Assembly (NCBI RefSeq): GCF_001509485.1
Contig: NZ_LLZI01000202.1
Span: forward strand, 54,801 to 118,800
DNA: 64,000 nucleotides
Direction: 5' to 3'
Source: Streptomyces sp. NRRL F-4489
GTDB taxonomy: Bacteria > Actinomycetota > Actinomycetes > Streptomycetales > Streptomycetaceae
In this document: positions 8,997-19,200 of the stretch, piece after piece
Layout: the number at the start of each line of letters is the position of its first letter
Position numbering within the stretch: position 1 is the first letter of the stretch
Position numbers and translations under genes: made by a program
Notes under the pieces: model-generated
What the model saw: only the letters and a program-made list of their open reading frames with translations
The model's database searches: none
What the model was told of the DNA's origin: nothing

Positions 8997-9762
8997 GCTT
9001 GATCACCTTATTGGTGAGAGTGCCGATGCCTTCGATGGTGACGGAGACGGTGTCGCCGTCGTGGAGCGGGCCGACCCCGGCCGGGGTGCCCGTGAGGACG
9101 ACGTCGCCGGGGAGCAGCGTCATCGCCTCGGTGATGTGGACGATCAGGTCCTCGATCGGGCGGACCATCTCGCTGGTGCGGCCGAGCTGGCGCTGGACGC
9201 CGTTGACGGTGCACTGGAGGGTGAGGCCGGCGGCGACGTCCGCCGGGGCGAGGTCCGTCTCGATCCAGGGGCCGAGCGGGCAGGAGCCGTCGAAGCCCTT
9301 GGCCCGGGCCCATTGGTTCTCGCGGCGCTGGACGTCACGCGCGGTGATGTCGTTGGCGCAGGTGTAGCCGAGGATGACGTCCTTGACCCGCTCGCGGGGC
9401 ACCTCGCGGCACATCCGGCCGATGACGACGGCCAGCTCCGCTTCGTGGTGCACCTCCTGGGAGAAGGAGGGGTAGGCGATGGGGTCGCCGGGGCCGGTCA
9501 CCGCGGTCGAGGGCTTGAAGAAGATGACCGGCGTGTCCGGGACCTCGTTGCCCAGCTCGGCGGCGTGCTCGGCGTAGTTGCGGCCCACCCCCACGACCTT
9601 GTTGGGGAGGACCGGCGGCAGGAGCCGGACCTTGTCGAGGGGGACCTTGCGGCCCGAGCGCTCGAAGTCCGCGAACGGATGCCCCTTGATGACGTCGAGT
9701 TCGTCTCCTTCGAGGACGCCGAAGCCGACGTTGCCGTCGATGGAGAATCTGGCGATGCGCAC
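8989..9762 (-). CDS. Fumarylacetoacetate hydrolase family protein
   Basis: A 257-residue FAH-fold enzyme, probably an acylpyruvate hydrolase or oxaloacetate decarboxylase type. The metal site is seen in [11 protein letters not shown] (acidic ligands) and [21 protein letters not shown] and [12 protein letters not shown] are standard family signatures. Related proteins act on catechol meta-cleavage products, acylpyruvates or oxaloacetate; which applies here is open. It is first in a two-gene unit with gltX and overlaps it by 8 bases. This pairing is common in Streptomyces. Confidence 0.9.
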   Translation of the reverse strand: MRIARFSIDGNVGFGVLEGDELDVIKGHPFADFERSGRKVPLDKVRLLPPVLPNKVVGVGRNYAEHAAELGNEVPDTPVIFFKPSTAVTGPGDPIAYPSFSQEVHHEAELAVVIGRMCREVPRERVKDVILGYTCANDITARDVQRRENQWARAKGFDGSCPLGPWIETDLAPADVAAGLTLQCTVNGVQRQLGRTSEMVRPIEDLIVHITEAMTLLPGDVVLTGTPAGVGPLHDGDTVSVTIEGIGTLTNKVIKRG

Positions 9763-9844
9763 GGGTGCCGCTGCCCCTCAATTGATCACTGGCCGGAGTT
9801 GACACTCCAGGCTATCGCGGGGGCGCGGCCGGACCGCCGTCCAT

Positions 9845-10030
9845 TCAGGCCGGGATGTCCTGCTTCGGGAGGTCGTTCAGGACGGTGCGGCGGGGGTTGG
9901 CGGTCTGGCGGGGCAGTTCGACGGTGTGCTCCTGGGGCTCGGGGGCGCCGAGCTCCTCGGCGTCCTTGAGATGGGCCAGGGTGGTGCGCCGCGGGTTGGC
10001 TATGGTGCGGAACATCATCGTCGTCTTCAC
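9845..10030 (-). CDS. Small peptide with duplicated ANPRRT motif (61 aa)
   Basis: I do not recognise a family. The peptide begins MKTTMMFRTIANPRRTTLAH and contains two copies of A-N-P-R-R-T-x-L-x-x-L, about 33 residues apart and separated by an acidic proline-containing linker. The GTG at 10028-10030 is used. ATG codons four and five triplets later are alternatives. No strong ribosome site precedes any of them; GAGG lies 11 bases before the GTG. It stands alone between the FAH-gltX unit and the first conservon, with no modifying enzyme beside it. There is no signal peptide. It could be a regulatory peptide or a small protein-binding adaptor (speculative). Confidence 0.55.
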   Translation of the reverse strand: MKTTMMFRTIANPRRTTLAHLKDAEELGAPEPQEHTVELPRQTANPRRTVLNDLPKQDIPA

Positions 10031-10631
10031 GGGAGTTATGCCTCGCGTCTGGTCGGGGAGCGCTGTCGAACGGTGGGGTCGCGCGCGTTGTCATCGCGTA
10101 CGACTGTGTAAAGCGTCAGGCTAAGCGCGCTATTCCCTGCGGATCAGGGGGAAAGTCGTCGATCTTCCTGTGAGTTTCCTCACGGAGGGTGTGACATATG
10201 CCGCATTTCCCATGATCAACATCCATGGTCGAAACGGACATTGATGGATTGAAGCGCATGTTCCGCTCCTGATCACCGCACCTGGGACAGGGTGAGGGGC
10301 CGGACGACTCGCGGAGAAAAGTCCGGAATCAGGGGCAGCGTCTTCTACCGGGCGTAATACGGGCCGCACGGTGCGTCACCCGGGTCGCGGCGGCCGGCTC
10401 CGCTCTTGTTGGAGATCCGGCACTGTGCTGGAATTCCACGGACCGCCGCACGTTTCCGCCGGCGCGCAGGGGGCGCGAAGGAGCGCCGCGCGGTGGTGCC
10501 GCTCTCTCGGCCAGAGGGGGCAGCCCGCCGGTCACTCACGACCGCCATGGGGGCTTAACGCGGTCCCCACCGACTCGACACCGTTCCGCCGCTGGCGCGG
10601 GGGGACGCCTGGTCCAGAGGTTGCGACGCTA
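10031..10631. other. 600-bp gene-free region upstream of the first conservon
   Basis: I see no convincing gene in either strand. The region must hold the promoters of the small peptide gene (minus) and of cvnA (plus). A small perfect hairpin GTGAG/CTCAC occurs near 10170-10185. The stretch 10140-10260 is less GC-rich than its surroundings. No clear -35/-10 pair is visible. Confidence 0.5.
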
Positions 10632-13600
10632 GTGCAGGGACGTTTCAAGAGGGATGGCAACGCTGCGGCGGACCCGGAGGTGCGCGGCGCGGCAGACCGC
10701 GACCGGACTCCGGGCGAGGACGCCGCGGACGGCGGCAGGCCCAAGAACAGCCCCGGCGGGCCCGGCAGCCGAATAGCCCTGCGCAACTGGCGCATCAGCA
10801 CCCGCCTGGTCTCCCTGCTGGCGCTGCCGGTGGTCGCCGCGACGACCCTGGGCGCGCTGCGCGTCAACACCGAGCTGGACAACATGGACCAGCTCGACAA
10901 GATGCAGCTGCTGACGCAGATGACCCGCTACGCCACCGAGCTGGCGGACGCGCTGCAGGTCGAGCGGGACAAGTCGGCCGGTCCGCTGGCCGGTTCCGGC
11001 AACACCAAGGACGACGCCAACGTCGTCGCGCCGCGCGAGGCGACCAACCGCGCCAAGGTCTCGTTCGACCAGGCCACCGGCGACATCAAGACCGACGACG
11101 CCACCATGGCCGGCGTCCGGGCGACCGTCCTGGAGATCGGCCGCCAGCTCAACACCCTCAACGAGATCCGCTCCAACGCCTACAAGGACGACGACAACGC
11201 CGCGCGGACCGTCAACGCCTACAACCAGCTGATCACGTCCCTGCTGAACCTCTCGCAGGACATGGCGCAGGCCACCAGCAACCCGGAGATGATCCGCTCC
11301 ACCCGCGCCCTGGCCGCGTTCTCGTCGGCCAAGGAGTACGCGTCGATGCAGCGCGCCCTGGTCAGCGCCGGCCTGGCGCACTCGGGCGGCCCGCAGCTGT
11401 CCGCCAACGACCGGCAGGCCGGCCACAACGCCGAGGAGAACGAGAAGGCCGCCCGGGCCCGCTTCTCCCAGATCTACAGCGGCAACGCCGCCTCCCTGAC
11501 CAAGGGCCTGGACGGCAACAACGACGAGATCAAGGCCGCCTCGGCGTTCGCCGACCGGACCTTCGCCACCCCCAACGGCATCCGCAGCCAGGAGTACAAG
11601 TACCTCGACTGGTACGACTCCGACACCGTCAAGATCGACGAGATGTCGCGGATCGAGACCGCGCTGCTGTCCGAGATGGACCAGAAGTCCCGCGAGCTGC
11701 GCAACGCCGCGACCCAGGACGCGATCCTCAACGGCGCGGTGATCCTGCTGGTCCTCGGGGTGTCGCTGGTCGGCGCTTTCGTGGTGGCCCGCTCCATGGT
11801 CCGCTCGCTGCGCCGCCTCCAGGACACCGCGCAGAAGGTCGCCCAGGACCGGCTGCCCGAGCTGGTCAAGCAGCTCTCCGAGGCCGACCCGCAGGACGTG
11901 GACACCTCCGTGGAGTCGGTCGGTGTGCACAGCCGGGACGAGATCGGCCGGGTGGCCGCGGCGTTCGACGAGGTCCACCGCGAGGCGGTCCGGCTGGCGT
12001 CCGAGCAGGCGCTGCTGCGGGGCAACGTCAACGCGATGTTCACCAACCTCTCGCGCCGCTCGCAGGGCCTGATCCAGCGCCAGCTCTCGCTGATCTCCGA
12101 ACTGGAGTCCCGTGAGGCCGACCCGGACCAGCTCTCCTCGCTCTTCAAGCTCGACCACCTCGCCACCCGTATGCGCCGGAACGGCGAGAACCTCCTCGTC
12201 CTCGCCGGTGAGGAGCCGGGCCGCCGGTGGACCCGCCCGGTCCCGCTGGTCGACGTCCTCCGGGCCGCCGCCTCCGAGGTGGAGCAGTACGAGCGGATCG
12301 AGCTGAACGCGGTCCCGCAGACCGAGGTCGCCGGCCGGGTCGTCAACGACCTGGTGCACCTGCTCGCCGAGCTGCTGGAGAACGCCACCTCCTTCTCGTC
12401 GCCGCAGACCAAGGTCAAGGTGACCGGTCACGCGCTGCCCGACGGCCGGGTGCTGGTGGAGATCCACGACACCGGTATCGGCCTCTCCCCCGAGGACCTC
12501 TCGGCGATCAACGAGCGGCTGGCCAGCCCGCCGACCGTGGACGTCTCGGTGTCCCGGCGGATGGGTCTGTTCGTGGTCGGCCGGCTGTCGCTGCGGCACG
12601 GCATCCGCATCCAGCTGCGGCCGTCCGACTCCGGCGGCACCACCGCGCTGGTCATGCTGCCGGTGGACGTCGCCCAGGGCGGCAAGAAGCCGGCGCCGGG
12701 CGCGGCGGGCAAGGGCCCGGGCAAGCCCGAGGGCGCCGGCGGCCCCGGTGGACCCGGTGGTCCCGGTGGCGCGCCCACCAGCCGGCTGGCCGGGCTCCAG
12801 CCGCGCGGCCAGGTCGGCTCCGGTCCCGGCGCGCGGCCCGCGCTGCCCGGGCGCGGCGGACCGGGCGGTGCCGGCGGTCCCGGCGGTTCCCCCCATGCTT
12901 TCGGCGCGCCCGCGCCCGGCGGTCGTACCGCCCCGGGTGCCCCGGCCGCACCGGCCCGCGGCGGCGACGCCCCCCGGCCGGGCGCCAGTGGCGGGCGGCC
13001 CGCGCTGCCGGTCCGCGGCGCCGGCGACGGCCGCGGCGCGGAATCCGGCCGCGGTGGCGACCGCACCCCGACCGTGGCCCCGCCGACCGGTGTGCCCGGG
13101 CGCGACGAGCGGCCGCAGCTGCCGTCGCGGCCCTCCCCGGCCGCCGGCGAGCTGCCGGGCGGCAGCGGCGGGCAGCAGTCGCCGGACGGCGCGCCGCTGG
13201 GCGTCCGCCGGGACCGCGGCCGCGACGACGACTGGCCGCTGGCCCCGCGCGCGGCGCAGGACCGGCCGCGCGGCCACGAGGAGCCGGCCCGCCAGGGCGG
13301 TTTCGAGCAGCTGGCGCCGGCCGCCGGGCCCGGTGACACCGCCGCGTTCCCCCGGCCCGACTTCGGCGGGCCGCGGCCGGACGCCGGGCGGGACGACGCC
13401 GCCGGCGACACCGGGCGCTTCCCGCGCGCCGAGCAGCCCGCGGAGACCACCGGCCGCTTCCCGCGTACCGAGCAGCCGGCGGAGACGACCGGGCAGTTCG
13501 AGACGCCCGAACGGTTCGAGAACACCGGGCAGTTCGACACCGGGCGGTCCGAGGCGGGCCGGTCCGGGGGCAACCTGTTCGGCGCCGGGCCGTCGGAGAC

Positions 13601-14282
13601 GACGGGCCGGTTCGACACCGGCCGTCCCGAGGCCGCCCGCCCCGGGGCGAACCTGTTCGGCGCCGGGCAGCCGGAGACCACCGGCCAGTTCGAGGCCCCC
13701 GAGCGGTACGAGACCACCGGGCAGGTCCGGCGGCCGGAGGCCGGACGGCCCGCGGCGGAAGCCGGTCAGCCGGTCGGCGATCCGCTCGCCGACCCGCTGG
13801 ACGCCGCCGAGCGCGGCTCCGGGGACGCCCGTACGCCGATCTTCGACACCATCGAGTCCAACTGGTTCAACACCCCGGCCGCGGCGGCCGCCGGTGTCCC
13901 GCCGAAGCCGCAGCGCGGCACCGGCCAGGACGGCGGCGGACCGGCGGGCGGCGGCCGCGAGGCGGCCCCGGCCGACTCCGCCGCGCAGTGGCGGACCTCG
14001 CCCAACGACGAGGTGTGGCGGCAGGCCGAGCAGGTCCGCCAGCCCGCCTCGGGCGGTGTCACCACTTCCGGGCTGCCCCGGCGGGTGCCGCGCGCCAATC
14101 TCGTCGCCGGCACCGCTCAGCAGCAGACCCCCCAGGGCGGTCCGCAGGTCTCCCGCGCGCCGAGCGACGTGCGGGGCCGGCTGACCAATCTCCGCCGGGG
14201 CATTCAGCAGGGCCGGCAGGCCGGGACGTCGTCCACCGGCACCCACGGCATTGTCGATCCCACTCACCAGCAGGAGCGTTAG
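10632..14282 (+). CDS. cvnA1: CvnA-type sensor histidine kinase-like protein, first conservon
   Basis: This 1216-residue membrane protein heads a conservon, a module thought to work like a eukaryotic G-protein-coupled receptor complex at the membrane. GTG at 10632 ([10 protein letters not shown]) is chosen because homologues start this way; the frame is open further upstream. The order is a cytoplasmic N-tail, TM1 ([18 protein letters not shown]), a nitrate/nitrite-sensor-like extracellular helical domain, TM2 ([19 protein letters not shown]), HAMP, a helical segment with [10 protein letters not shown], and then HATPase_c with N box (ELLENATSF), [11 protein letters not shown] and [11 protein letters not shown] long Gly/Pro-rich tail follows, with repeated ETTGxF motifs. 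The C-terminus [18 protein letters not shown] is shared with the second CvnA. It touches cvnB. Confidence 0.92.
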   Translation: MQGRFKRDGNAAADPEVRGAADRDRTPGEDAADGGRPKNSPGGPGSRIALRNWRISTRLVSLLALPVVAATTLGALRVNTELDNMDQLDKMQLLTQMTRYATELADALQVERDKSAGPLAGSGNTKDDANVVAPREATNRAKVSFDQATGDIKTDDATMAGVRATVLEIGRQLNTLNEIRSNAYKDDDNAARTVNAYNQLITSLLNLSQDMAQATSNPEMIRSTRALAAFSSAKEYASMQRALVSAGLAHSGGPQLSANDRQAGHNAEENEKAARARFSQIYSGNAASLTKGLDGNNDEIKAASAFADRTFATPNGIRSQEYKYLDWYDSDTVKIDEMSRIETALLSEMDQKSRELRNAATQDAILNGAVILLVLGVSLVGAFVVARSMVRSLRRLQDTAQKVAQDRLPELVKQLSEADPQDVDTSVESVGVHSRDEIGRVAAAFDEVHREAVRLASEQALLRGNVNAMFTNLSRRSQGLIQRQLSLISELESREADPDQLSSLFKLDHLATRMRRNGENLLVLAGEEPGRRWTRPVPLVDVLRAAASEVEQYERIELNAVPQTEVAGRVVNDLVHLLAELLENATSFSSPQTKVKVTGHALPDGRVLVEIHDTGIGLSPEDLSAINERLASPPTVDVSVSRRMGLFVVGRLSLRHGIRIQLRPSDSGGTTALVMLPVDVAQGGKKPAPGAAGKGPGKPEGAGGPGGPGGPGGAPTSRLAGLQPRGQVGSGPGARPALPGRGGPGGAGGPGGSPHAFGAPAPGGRTAPGAPAAPARGGDAPRPGASGGRPALPVRGAGDGRGAESGRGGDRTPTVAPPTGVPGRDERPQLPSRPSPAAGELPGGSGGQQSPDGAPLGVRRDRGRDDDWPLAPRAAQDRPRGHEEPARQGGFEQLAPAAGPGDTAAFPRPDFGGPRPDAGRDDAAGDTGRFPRAEQPAETTGRFPRTEQPAETTGQFETPERFENTGQFDTGRSEAGRSGGNLFGAGPSETTGRFDTGRPEAARPGANLFGAGQPETTGQFEAPERYETTGQVRRPEAGRPAAEAGQPVGDPLADPLDAAERGSGDARTPIFDTIESNWFNTPAAAAAGVPPKPQRGTGQDGGGPAGGGREAAPADSAAQWRTSPNDEVWRQAEQVRQPASGGVTTSGLPRRVPRANLVAGTAQQQTPQGGPQVSRAPSDVRGRLTNLRRGIQQGRQAGTSSTGTHGIVDPTHQQER
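13408..13727 (+). repeat. ETTGxF repeat segment inside cvnA1
   Basis: About seven short in-frame repeats of the form (E/N)TTG-(R/Q)-F, with spacer units such as PRAEQPA and GGNLFGAG, occur in the disordered tail of CvnA1. The second CvnA lacks this array. Confidence 0.7.
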
Positions 14283-14291
14283 TTGAGTCCG

Positions 14292-14683
14292 ATGAGCCAG
14301 GCGGCGCAGAATCTGAACTGGTTGATCACCAACTTCGTGGAGAACACCCCCGGGGTGTCCCACACGGTCGTGGTCTCCGCGGACGGTGGTTCCCCCGGGA
14401 CCGCGCCGACCAGTTGGCGGCGGTGGCCTCCGGTCTGACGTCGCTGACCTCCGGCGCGTCCCGCATCTTCGAGGGCGGGACCGTCAACCAGACCGTGGTG
14501 GAGATGGAGCGCGGTTTCCTCTTCATCATGTCGATCTCCGACGGATCGTCGCTGGCCGTCCTGGCGCACCCCGAGTGCGACATCGGCCTGGTCGGTTACG
14601 AGATGGCCCTGCTGGTCGACCGCGCGGGCACCGTCCTGACGCCCGATCTGCGCGCCGAACTCCAGGGCAGTCTGCTGAACTGA
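14292..14683 (+). pseudogene. cvnB1: CvnB roadblock/LC7 protein, frameshifted by internal deletion
   Basis: The N-terminus ([20 protein letters not shown], ending SADG) and the C-terminus (from FPRDRADQ to ELQGSLLN) are both perfect roadblock family sequence but lie in different frames. Family members read [20 protein letters not shown] (from memory). Here GGT is followed by a single G and then TTC, so about 23 bases are missing at 14387-14389. CvnB is the roadblock partner that is proposed to modulate the CvnD GTPase. The start is ATG at 14292; an in-frame TTG follows the cvnA stop directly. The same lesion site occurs in the second conservon, which makes an assembly error the likelier explanation. 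Confidence 0.85.
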
Positions 14684-14792
14684 GTGCGCGCGGCGTCCGC
14701 AGCGCCGCCCGCACCCGGTAATCCCATCCATCCGTGCCGCACCCCCCACCGGCCCAACCTGACGACAGACAGTTGTCCCGTCCGGAGGACCC

Positions 14793-15197
14793 ATGACCCC
14801 GCCGCCCCATACTTCCGGCCCGTACGGCGCCTACAGTCCCGCGCCGTACGGGAGCGAAGGCGACCAGCCGCTGGTGCGGCCGTACGCCATGACCGGAGGC
14901 CGGACCCGGCCGCGCTACCAGCTCGCCATCGAGGCGCTGGTCAGCACCACCGCCGACCCGTCCCAGCTGCCCGGGCTGCTGCCCGAGCACCAGCGGATCT
15001 GCCACCTGTGCCGCGAGGTGAAGTCGGTCGCGGAGGTCTCCGCGCTGCTGCACATCCCGCTCGGTGTGGCGCGCATCCTGGTGGCGGACCTGGCGGAGGC
15101 CGGGATGGTGGCGATCCACCAGCCGGGCGGCGAGGCGGGCGGCACGCCGGACGTGACCCTGCTGGAGAGGGTGCTCAGTGGACTTCGCAAGCTCTGA
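14793..15197 (+). CDS. cvnC1: CvnC, DUF742 protein of the first conservon
   Basis: A 134-residue DUF742 protein with a short Pro/Tyr-rich N-terminus. The conserved core starts VRPYAMTGGRTRPRYQLAIE and contains HQRICHLCREVKSVAEVSALL, a winged-helix-like part, then LGVARILVADLAEAG. It ends RVLSGLRKL. Its stop overlaps the cvnD start by 20 bases, so the two are coupled. DUF742 proteins are conserved adaptors in conservons, with no enzymatic function known. The ribosome site is GGAGG at 14783. Confidence 0.93.
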   Translation: MTPPPHTSGPYGAYSPAPYGSEGDQPLVRPYAMTGGRTRPRYQLAIEALVSTTADPSQLPGLLPEHQRICHLCREVKSVAEVSALLHIPLGVARILVADLAEAGMVAIHQPGGEAGGTPDVTLLERVLSGLRKL

Positions 15198-15765
15198 CCC
15201 CGGCCGGGCCCCGGGCGGCTCGACCACCTCGGCGAAGATCGTGGTGGCGGGCGGCTTCGGCGTGGGCAAGACCACGTTCGTCGGCGCGGTCTCGGAGATC
15301 AACCCGCTGCGTACGGAGGCCGTGATGACCTCCGCGTCGGCCGGGATCGACGATCTGAGCCACGTCCAGGACAAGACGACCACGACCGTGGCGATGGACT
15401 TCGGCCGCATCACGCTGGACGAGGACCTGATCCTCTACCTCTTCGGCACGCCGGGCCAGGACCGCTTCTGGTTCATGTGGGACGACCTGGTGCGCGGCGC
15501 CATCGGCGCGGTGGTGCTCGTGGACACCCGCCGGCTGGCGGACTGCTTCCCGGCCGTGGACTACTTCGAGAACAGCGGCCTGCCGTTCGTGATCGCGCTG
15601 AACGGCTTCGAAGGGCACCAGCCGCACACCCCGGAGGAGGTCCGCGAGGCGCTGCAGATCGGCCCGGGGACGCCGATCATCACCACCGACGCGCGGCACC
15701 GCGGCGAGGCCAAGAGCGCGCTCATCACGCTCGTGGAGCACGCGCTGATGGCCCGGCTCCGGTAG
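15178..15765 (+). CDS. cvnD1: CvnD, small Ras/MglA-like GTPase of the first conservon
   Basis: This 195-residue GTPase starts MDFASSDPGR. The P-loop GGFGVGKTT lies near residue 26 and the switch II region LFGTPGQDRFWFMWDD near residue 84. The usual NKxD is replaced by ALNGFEG, a normal variant for this family. It is the presumed output of the conservon, cycling between GTP and GDP at the membrane with CvnA, CvnB and CvnC. The GTG start lies inside the cvnC end. Confidence 0.93.
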   Translation: MDFASSDPGRAPGGSTTSAKIVVAGGFGVGKTTFVGAVSEINPLRTEAVMTSASAGIDDLSHVQDKTTTTVAMDFGRITLDEDLILYLFGTPGQDRFWFMWDDLVRGAIGAVVLVDTRRLADCFPAVDYFENSGLPFVIALNGFEGHQPHTPEEVREALQIGPGTPIITTDARHRGEAKSALITLVEHALMARLR

Positions 15766-16223
15766 CGGCGGTCCGGCCCGTCCGCCAACCGGCGCGGGCC
15801 GTCCGGCAGTTGCCGGCCAGGGGGTTTCGGCGGGGGCGTACGGGGGGTGCCGCAGGGGGCGTAACAGGGGGGACGTCACGGGGCGGATGCGGGCTGCCCG
15901 GGTCCGGTTCCCGCCGGCGGGGCGGTGTGCTGTGTCCTTCGACACGCCCGCCCCGGGCTTCATAACGTTTCGACAGTGAATCGACCCGGCTTCGCCACGG
16001 CACGCGCATGCCCGGCTTCGCTGTGCTCACAGTTCTCCCGCCTTTTGCCGCGCCTCGCCCTTAACGCCCCTTTTATCTTGCGTGCTTCACGGGTCTCCCG
16101 GGCTCTGCCCAGTGTTTGGAACGCACCGCCCTGACGTGCTGAAATTCGCTGAACTCCGGAGTAGTAACGCCCAGAAGAAACGGCACTGCAAGACCGTGCC
16201 GGCGCCGAGAGGTTGTTGGTCGA
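15766..16223. other. 458-bp spacer between the two conservons
   Basis: I see no supported gene here. An imperfect GC-rich hairpin (GGGGCGG to CCGCCCC, about 15918-15954) may end the first conservon. Downstream, 16060-16200 is less GC-rich and presumably carries the promoter of the second conservon. No motif stands out. Confidence 0.5.
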
Positions 16224-19200
16224 GTGAGGCGAAGCACGACGAGCCCCGAGCCGCAGGAACCGCGGCGGGGCAACTTCACGCCGCCACCCCGAGGCGGGAG
16301 CGCGCCGGCTTCCGAGGCGCCCGCGGAGCCGGCCGCCGCGCCCCCGGTCAGCGGCGGCAGGTTCGCCCCGCGCAACTGGCGGGTGGCCACCCGGCTGAAC
16401 GCGATCCTGCTCATCCCCGTGCTCGTCGCCCTGGTCTTCGGCGGCCTGCGGGTGAACACCTCCTTCGGCACCTGGCAGGAGGCGCGGGACGCGGAGAACA
16501 CCGCCAAGCTCGTGCGCGCCGCGCTTTCCTACAGCAACGCCCTCATCGACGAACGGGACCGCACCGCCGCGCCGCTGCTGAAGGGCGAGAAGGACGACCC
16601 GGTCGTCCAGGAGGCCCGGGACGCCACCGACGCGGCCGGGAAGGCGTTCCACGACGCCGCCAGGAACATGCCCGCCAAGCCGGGCCTGGAGCGCCGCATG
16701 GCGCTCTTCAGGAAGACCGAGCCGAAGCTGGCGCAGCTGCGCCAGGTGGCCTTCACCCCCAAGCTCACCGGCGTGCAGACCGAAGAGGGCTACGTCGAGA
16801 TCCAGCACCCGCTGATGGAGTTCGCCAACGAACTCGGCCTGGGCACCGGCAACATCACCTCCTACGGGCGCACCGTCTACGCCGTCGCACTGGCGAAGGC
16901 CGCCGAGTCGCTGGAGCGCTCGATCGGCACCCATCTGCTGGTCGCCCCGGCCTCCCCGGAGAACGGCAAGGAGCACAAGGCCCAGCTGACCGCGTTCGCC
17001 TCGTACCGCTACCTGGAGGGCATCGCGATCGGCGAGTACACCTCCGGCGGCACGCCGGACGACGTGGAGCGGCTGAAGTCCGACGCCGCCAAGCTCCAGC
17101 GGACCGCCGAGCAGCAGATCGCCCGGGCCAAGGAGCAGGCGCAGGCGGCCGGCCGGACGTTCCGCGCCCCGCCGTCGATGGACCAGATGTCCACCCTCAT
17201 CGGCAGCGGCGCGGACCCGTCGGCGCTGGCGCAGAAGGGCGTCACGCCGGACGTCTACTTCCAGGCGGCCACCGGCAAGTTCGACATGTACCGGTCCATC
17301 GAGAAGGACCTGGCGGACAAGGCGGTCGACGAGGCCGCGCAGATCTCCTCGGACGCCCGGACCTCGACGTTCGTGGACTCCGGCATCGTGCTGGCCGCGC
17401 TGGTCGCCGCGTTCCTGGTGGCCGGGCTGATGGCGCGCCGGATGAGCCGCAATATGCGCGCGCTGCGCAACGCGGCCTTCGGCGTGGCCGAGCAGCGGCT
17501 GCCGATGCTGGTCGACCAGCTCTCCCGTACGGACCCGGGCCGGGTCGACACCCGGGTGCAGCCGATCCCGATCGCCACCACGGACGAGATCGGCGAGGTG
17601 GCCCGCGCCTTCGACCAGGTGCACCGCGAGGCGGTCCGGCTCGCCGCCGAGCAGGCGCTGCTGCGCGGCAACGTCAACGCGATCTTCACCAATCTCTCCA
17701 GCCGCAACCAGGGCCTGATCGAGCGTCAGCTGGAGCTGATCACCGGCCTGGAGAACAACGAGGCCGACCCGGACCAGCTGGAGAACCTCTTCCGGCTCGA
17801 CCACCTCGCCACGCGCATGCGCCGCAACGGCGAGAACCTCCTGATCCTCGCCGGCGAGGAGCCCGGCCGCCGCTGGAACCAGCCGGTGCCGCTGATCGAC
17901 GTGCTGCGGGCGGCGACGTCCGAGGTCGAGTCGTACGAGCGGATCGAGCTCAGCGCGGTACCGGAGAGCGAGATCCACGGCACCGCCGTGACCGACCTGA
18001 TCCACCTGCTGTCGGAGCTGCTGGAGAACGCCACCACGTTCTCCTCGCCGCAGACCAAGGTGAAGGTGGCCGCGACCCGGCTGCCGGACGGCCGGATCAT
18101 GATCGAGATCCACGACAAGGGCATCGGGCTGACCCCCGAGGACTTCGCGGACATCAACCACAAGCTGGCCAACCCGCCGAGCGTGGACGCCGCGATCTCC
18201 CAGCGGATGGGCCTGTTCGTGGTCGGCCGGCTGGCCGACCGGCACGGGATCCGGGTGCAGCTGCGCCCCTCGGGCGAGCAGGCCGGCACCACCTCGCTGG
18301 TCATGCTGCCGGAGGCGATCACCCACGGCGGTGGCGGCGACGAGCAGGTCGACCAGGACTTCACGGTCTCCCGGATCGTCCCCGAGCAGCCGCAGTCGGC
18401 GTACGAGGGCGGTACCCGCACCGCCGCCGAGCTGGGCTTCGACGACGGCTTCCAGGCGCGCCCCGCCGGCCCGGACGGGCTGGACCCCGTGGGCCGCTCG
18501 CTGCTGCGCGAGGAGCGCCGGGCGGCGCTGGAGGCCCAGGCGGCCGCCGGGCAGCCCGCGGAGGAGCCGGCCGGCGCCCGTCCGCTGTACCGCGACGAGG
18601 TGCCCGCCGAGAGCCACCAGGAGCCGCCGGCCGCGCCGTATGCGGAGCCCGGTGCGCCGCTGTACGACGACCGGTCCTTCGGCGGCGAGGCGTTCGGCGA
18701 ACCGGCCCCGGCGCAGACCACCGGCCAGCACCCCTACGCCCCGCACGACCCGCTCACCGATCCGCTGCCCCCGGACGCCTGGGCCGAACAGCCCGTCTAC
18801 GACGGCTACTTCGGGACCGAAGCGGAATCTGACCGGAATCAGCCCGCCGCTCCCGCTGATGCGCCCGAGCGCGTACCATTCGAGCGTCCCGGCCCCACCG
18901 AGAGCGTGATCCACTCGCTGACCGACGCCGGCCTTCCGCGCCGCGGCGGCGGCTCGCCGCAGGGTCAGCAGCCGAGCGCACCGGAGTCCGGCCGGGACGA
19001 CGGTTCCGCCTGGCGCAGTGAGAACGACGAGCGCTGGCAGCGGGCGGGCCGACTGCGCCAGCCGACGGCGGGCGGGGTCACCGCTTCCGGCCTTCCCCGG
19101 CGGGTGCCCAAGGCCAATCTGGTCGAGGGCACCGCGGAGCAGTCCACGCAGGGCGGCCCCCAGGTCTCCCGCGCCCCGGAGGACGTCCGCGGCAGGCTGA

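Noticed and set aside
10130..10369. 79-codon frame upstream of cvnA1 (minus)
   Set aside because: No ribosome site, no typical third-position GC bias and no recognisable protein.
10629..14363. Very long open frame on the minus strand opposite cvnA1
   Set aside because: Its translation is Arg/Gly/Val-rich with no domain; it is a high-GC shadow of the real kinase gene. The same holds for 15960-19409 (minus) over cvnA2 and 49629-54590 (plus) over the phosphoesterase, DUF2382 and serA genes.
14283..14683. CvnB breaks as programmed frameshifting
   Set aside because: Conserved codons are physically absent at the junction and no slippery heptamer is present, so frameshifting could not restore the protein.
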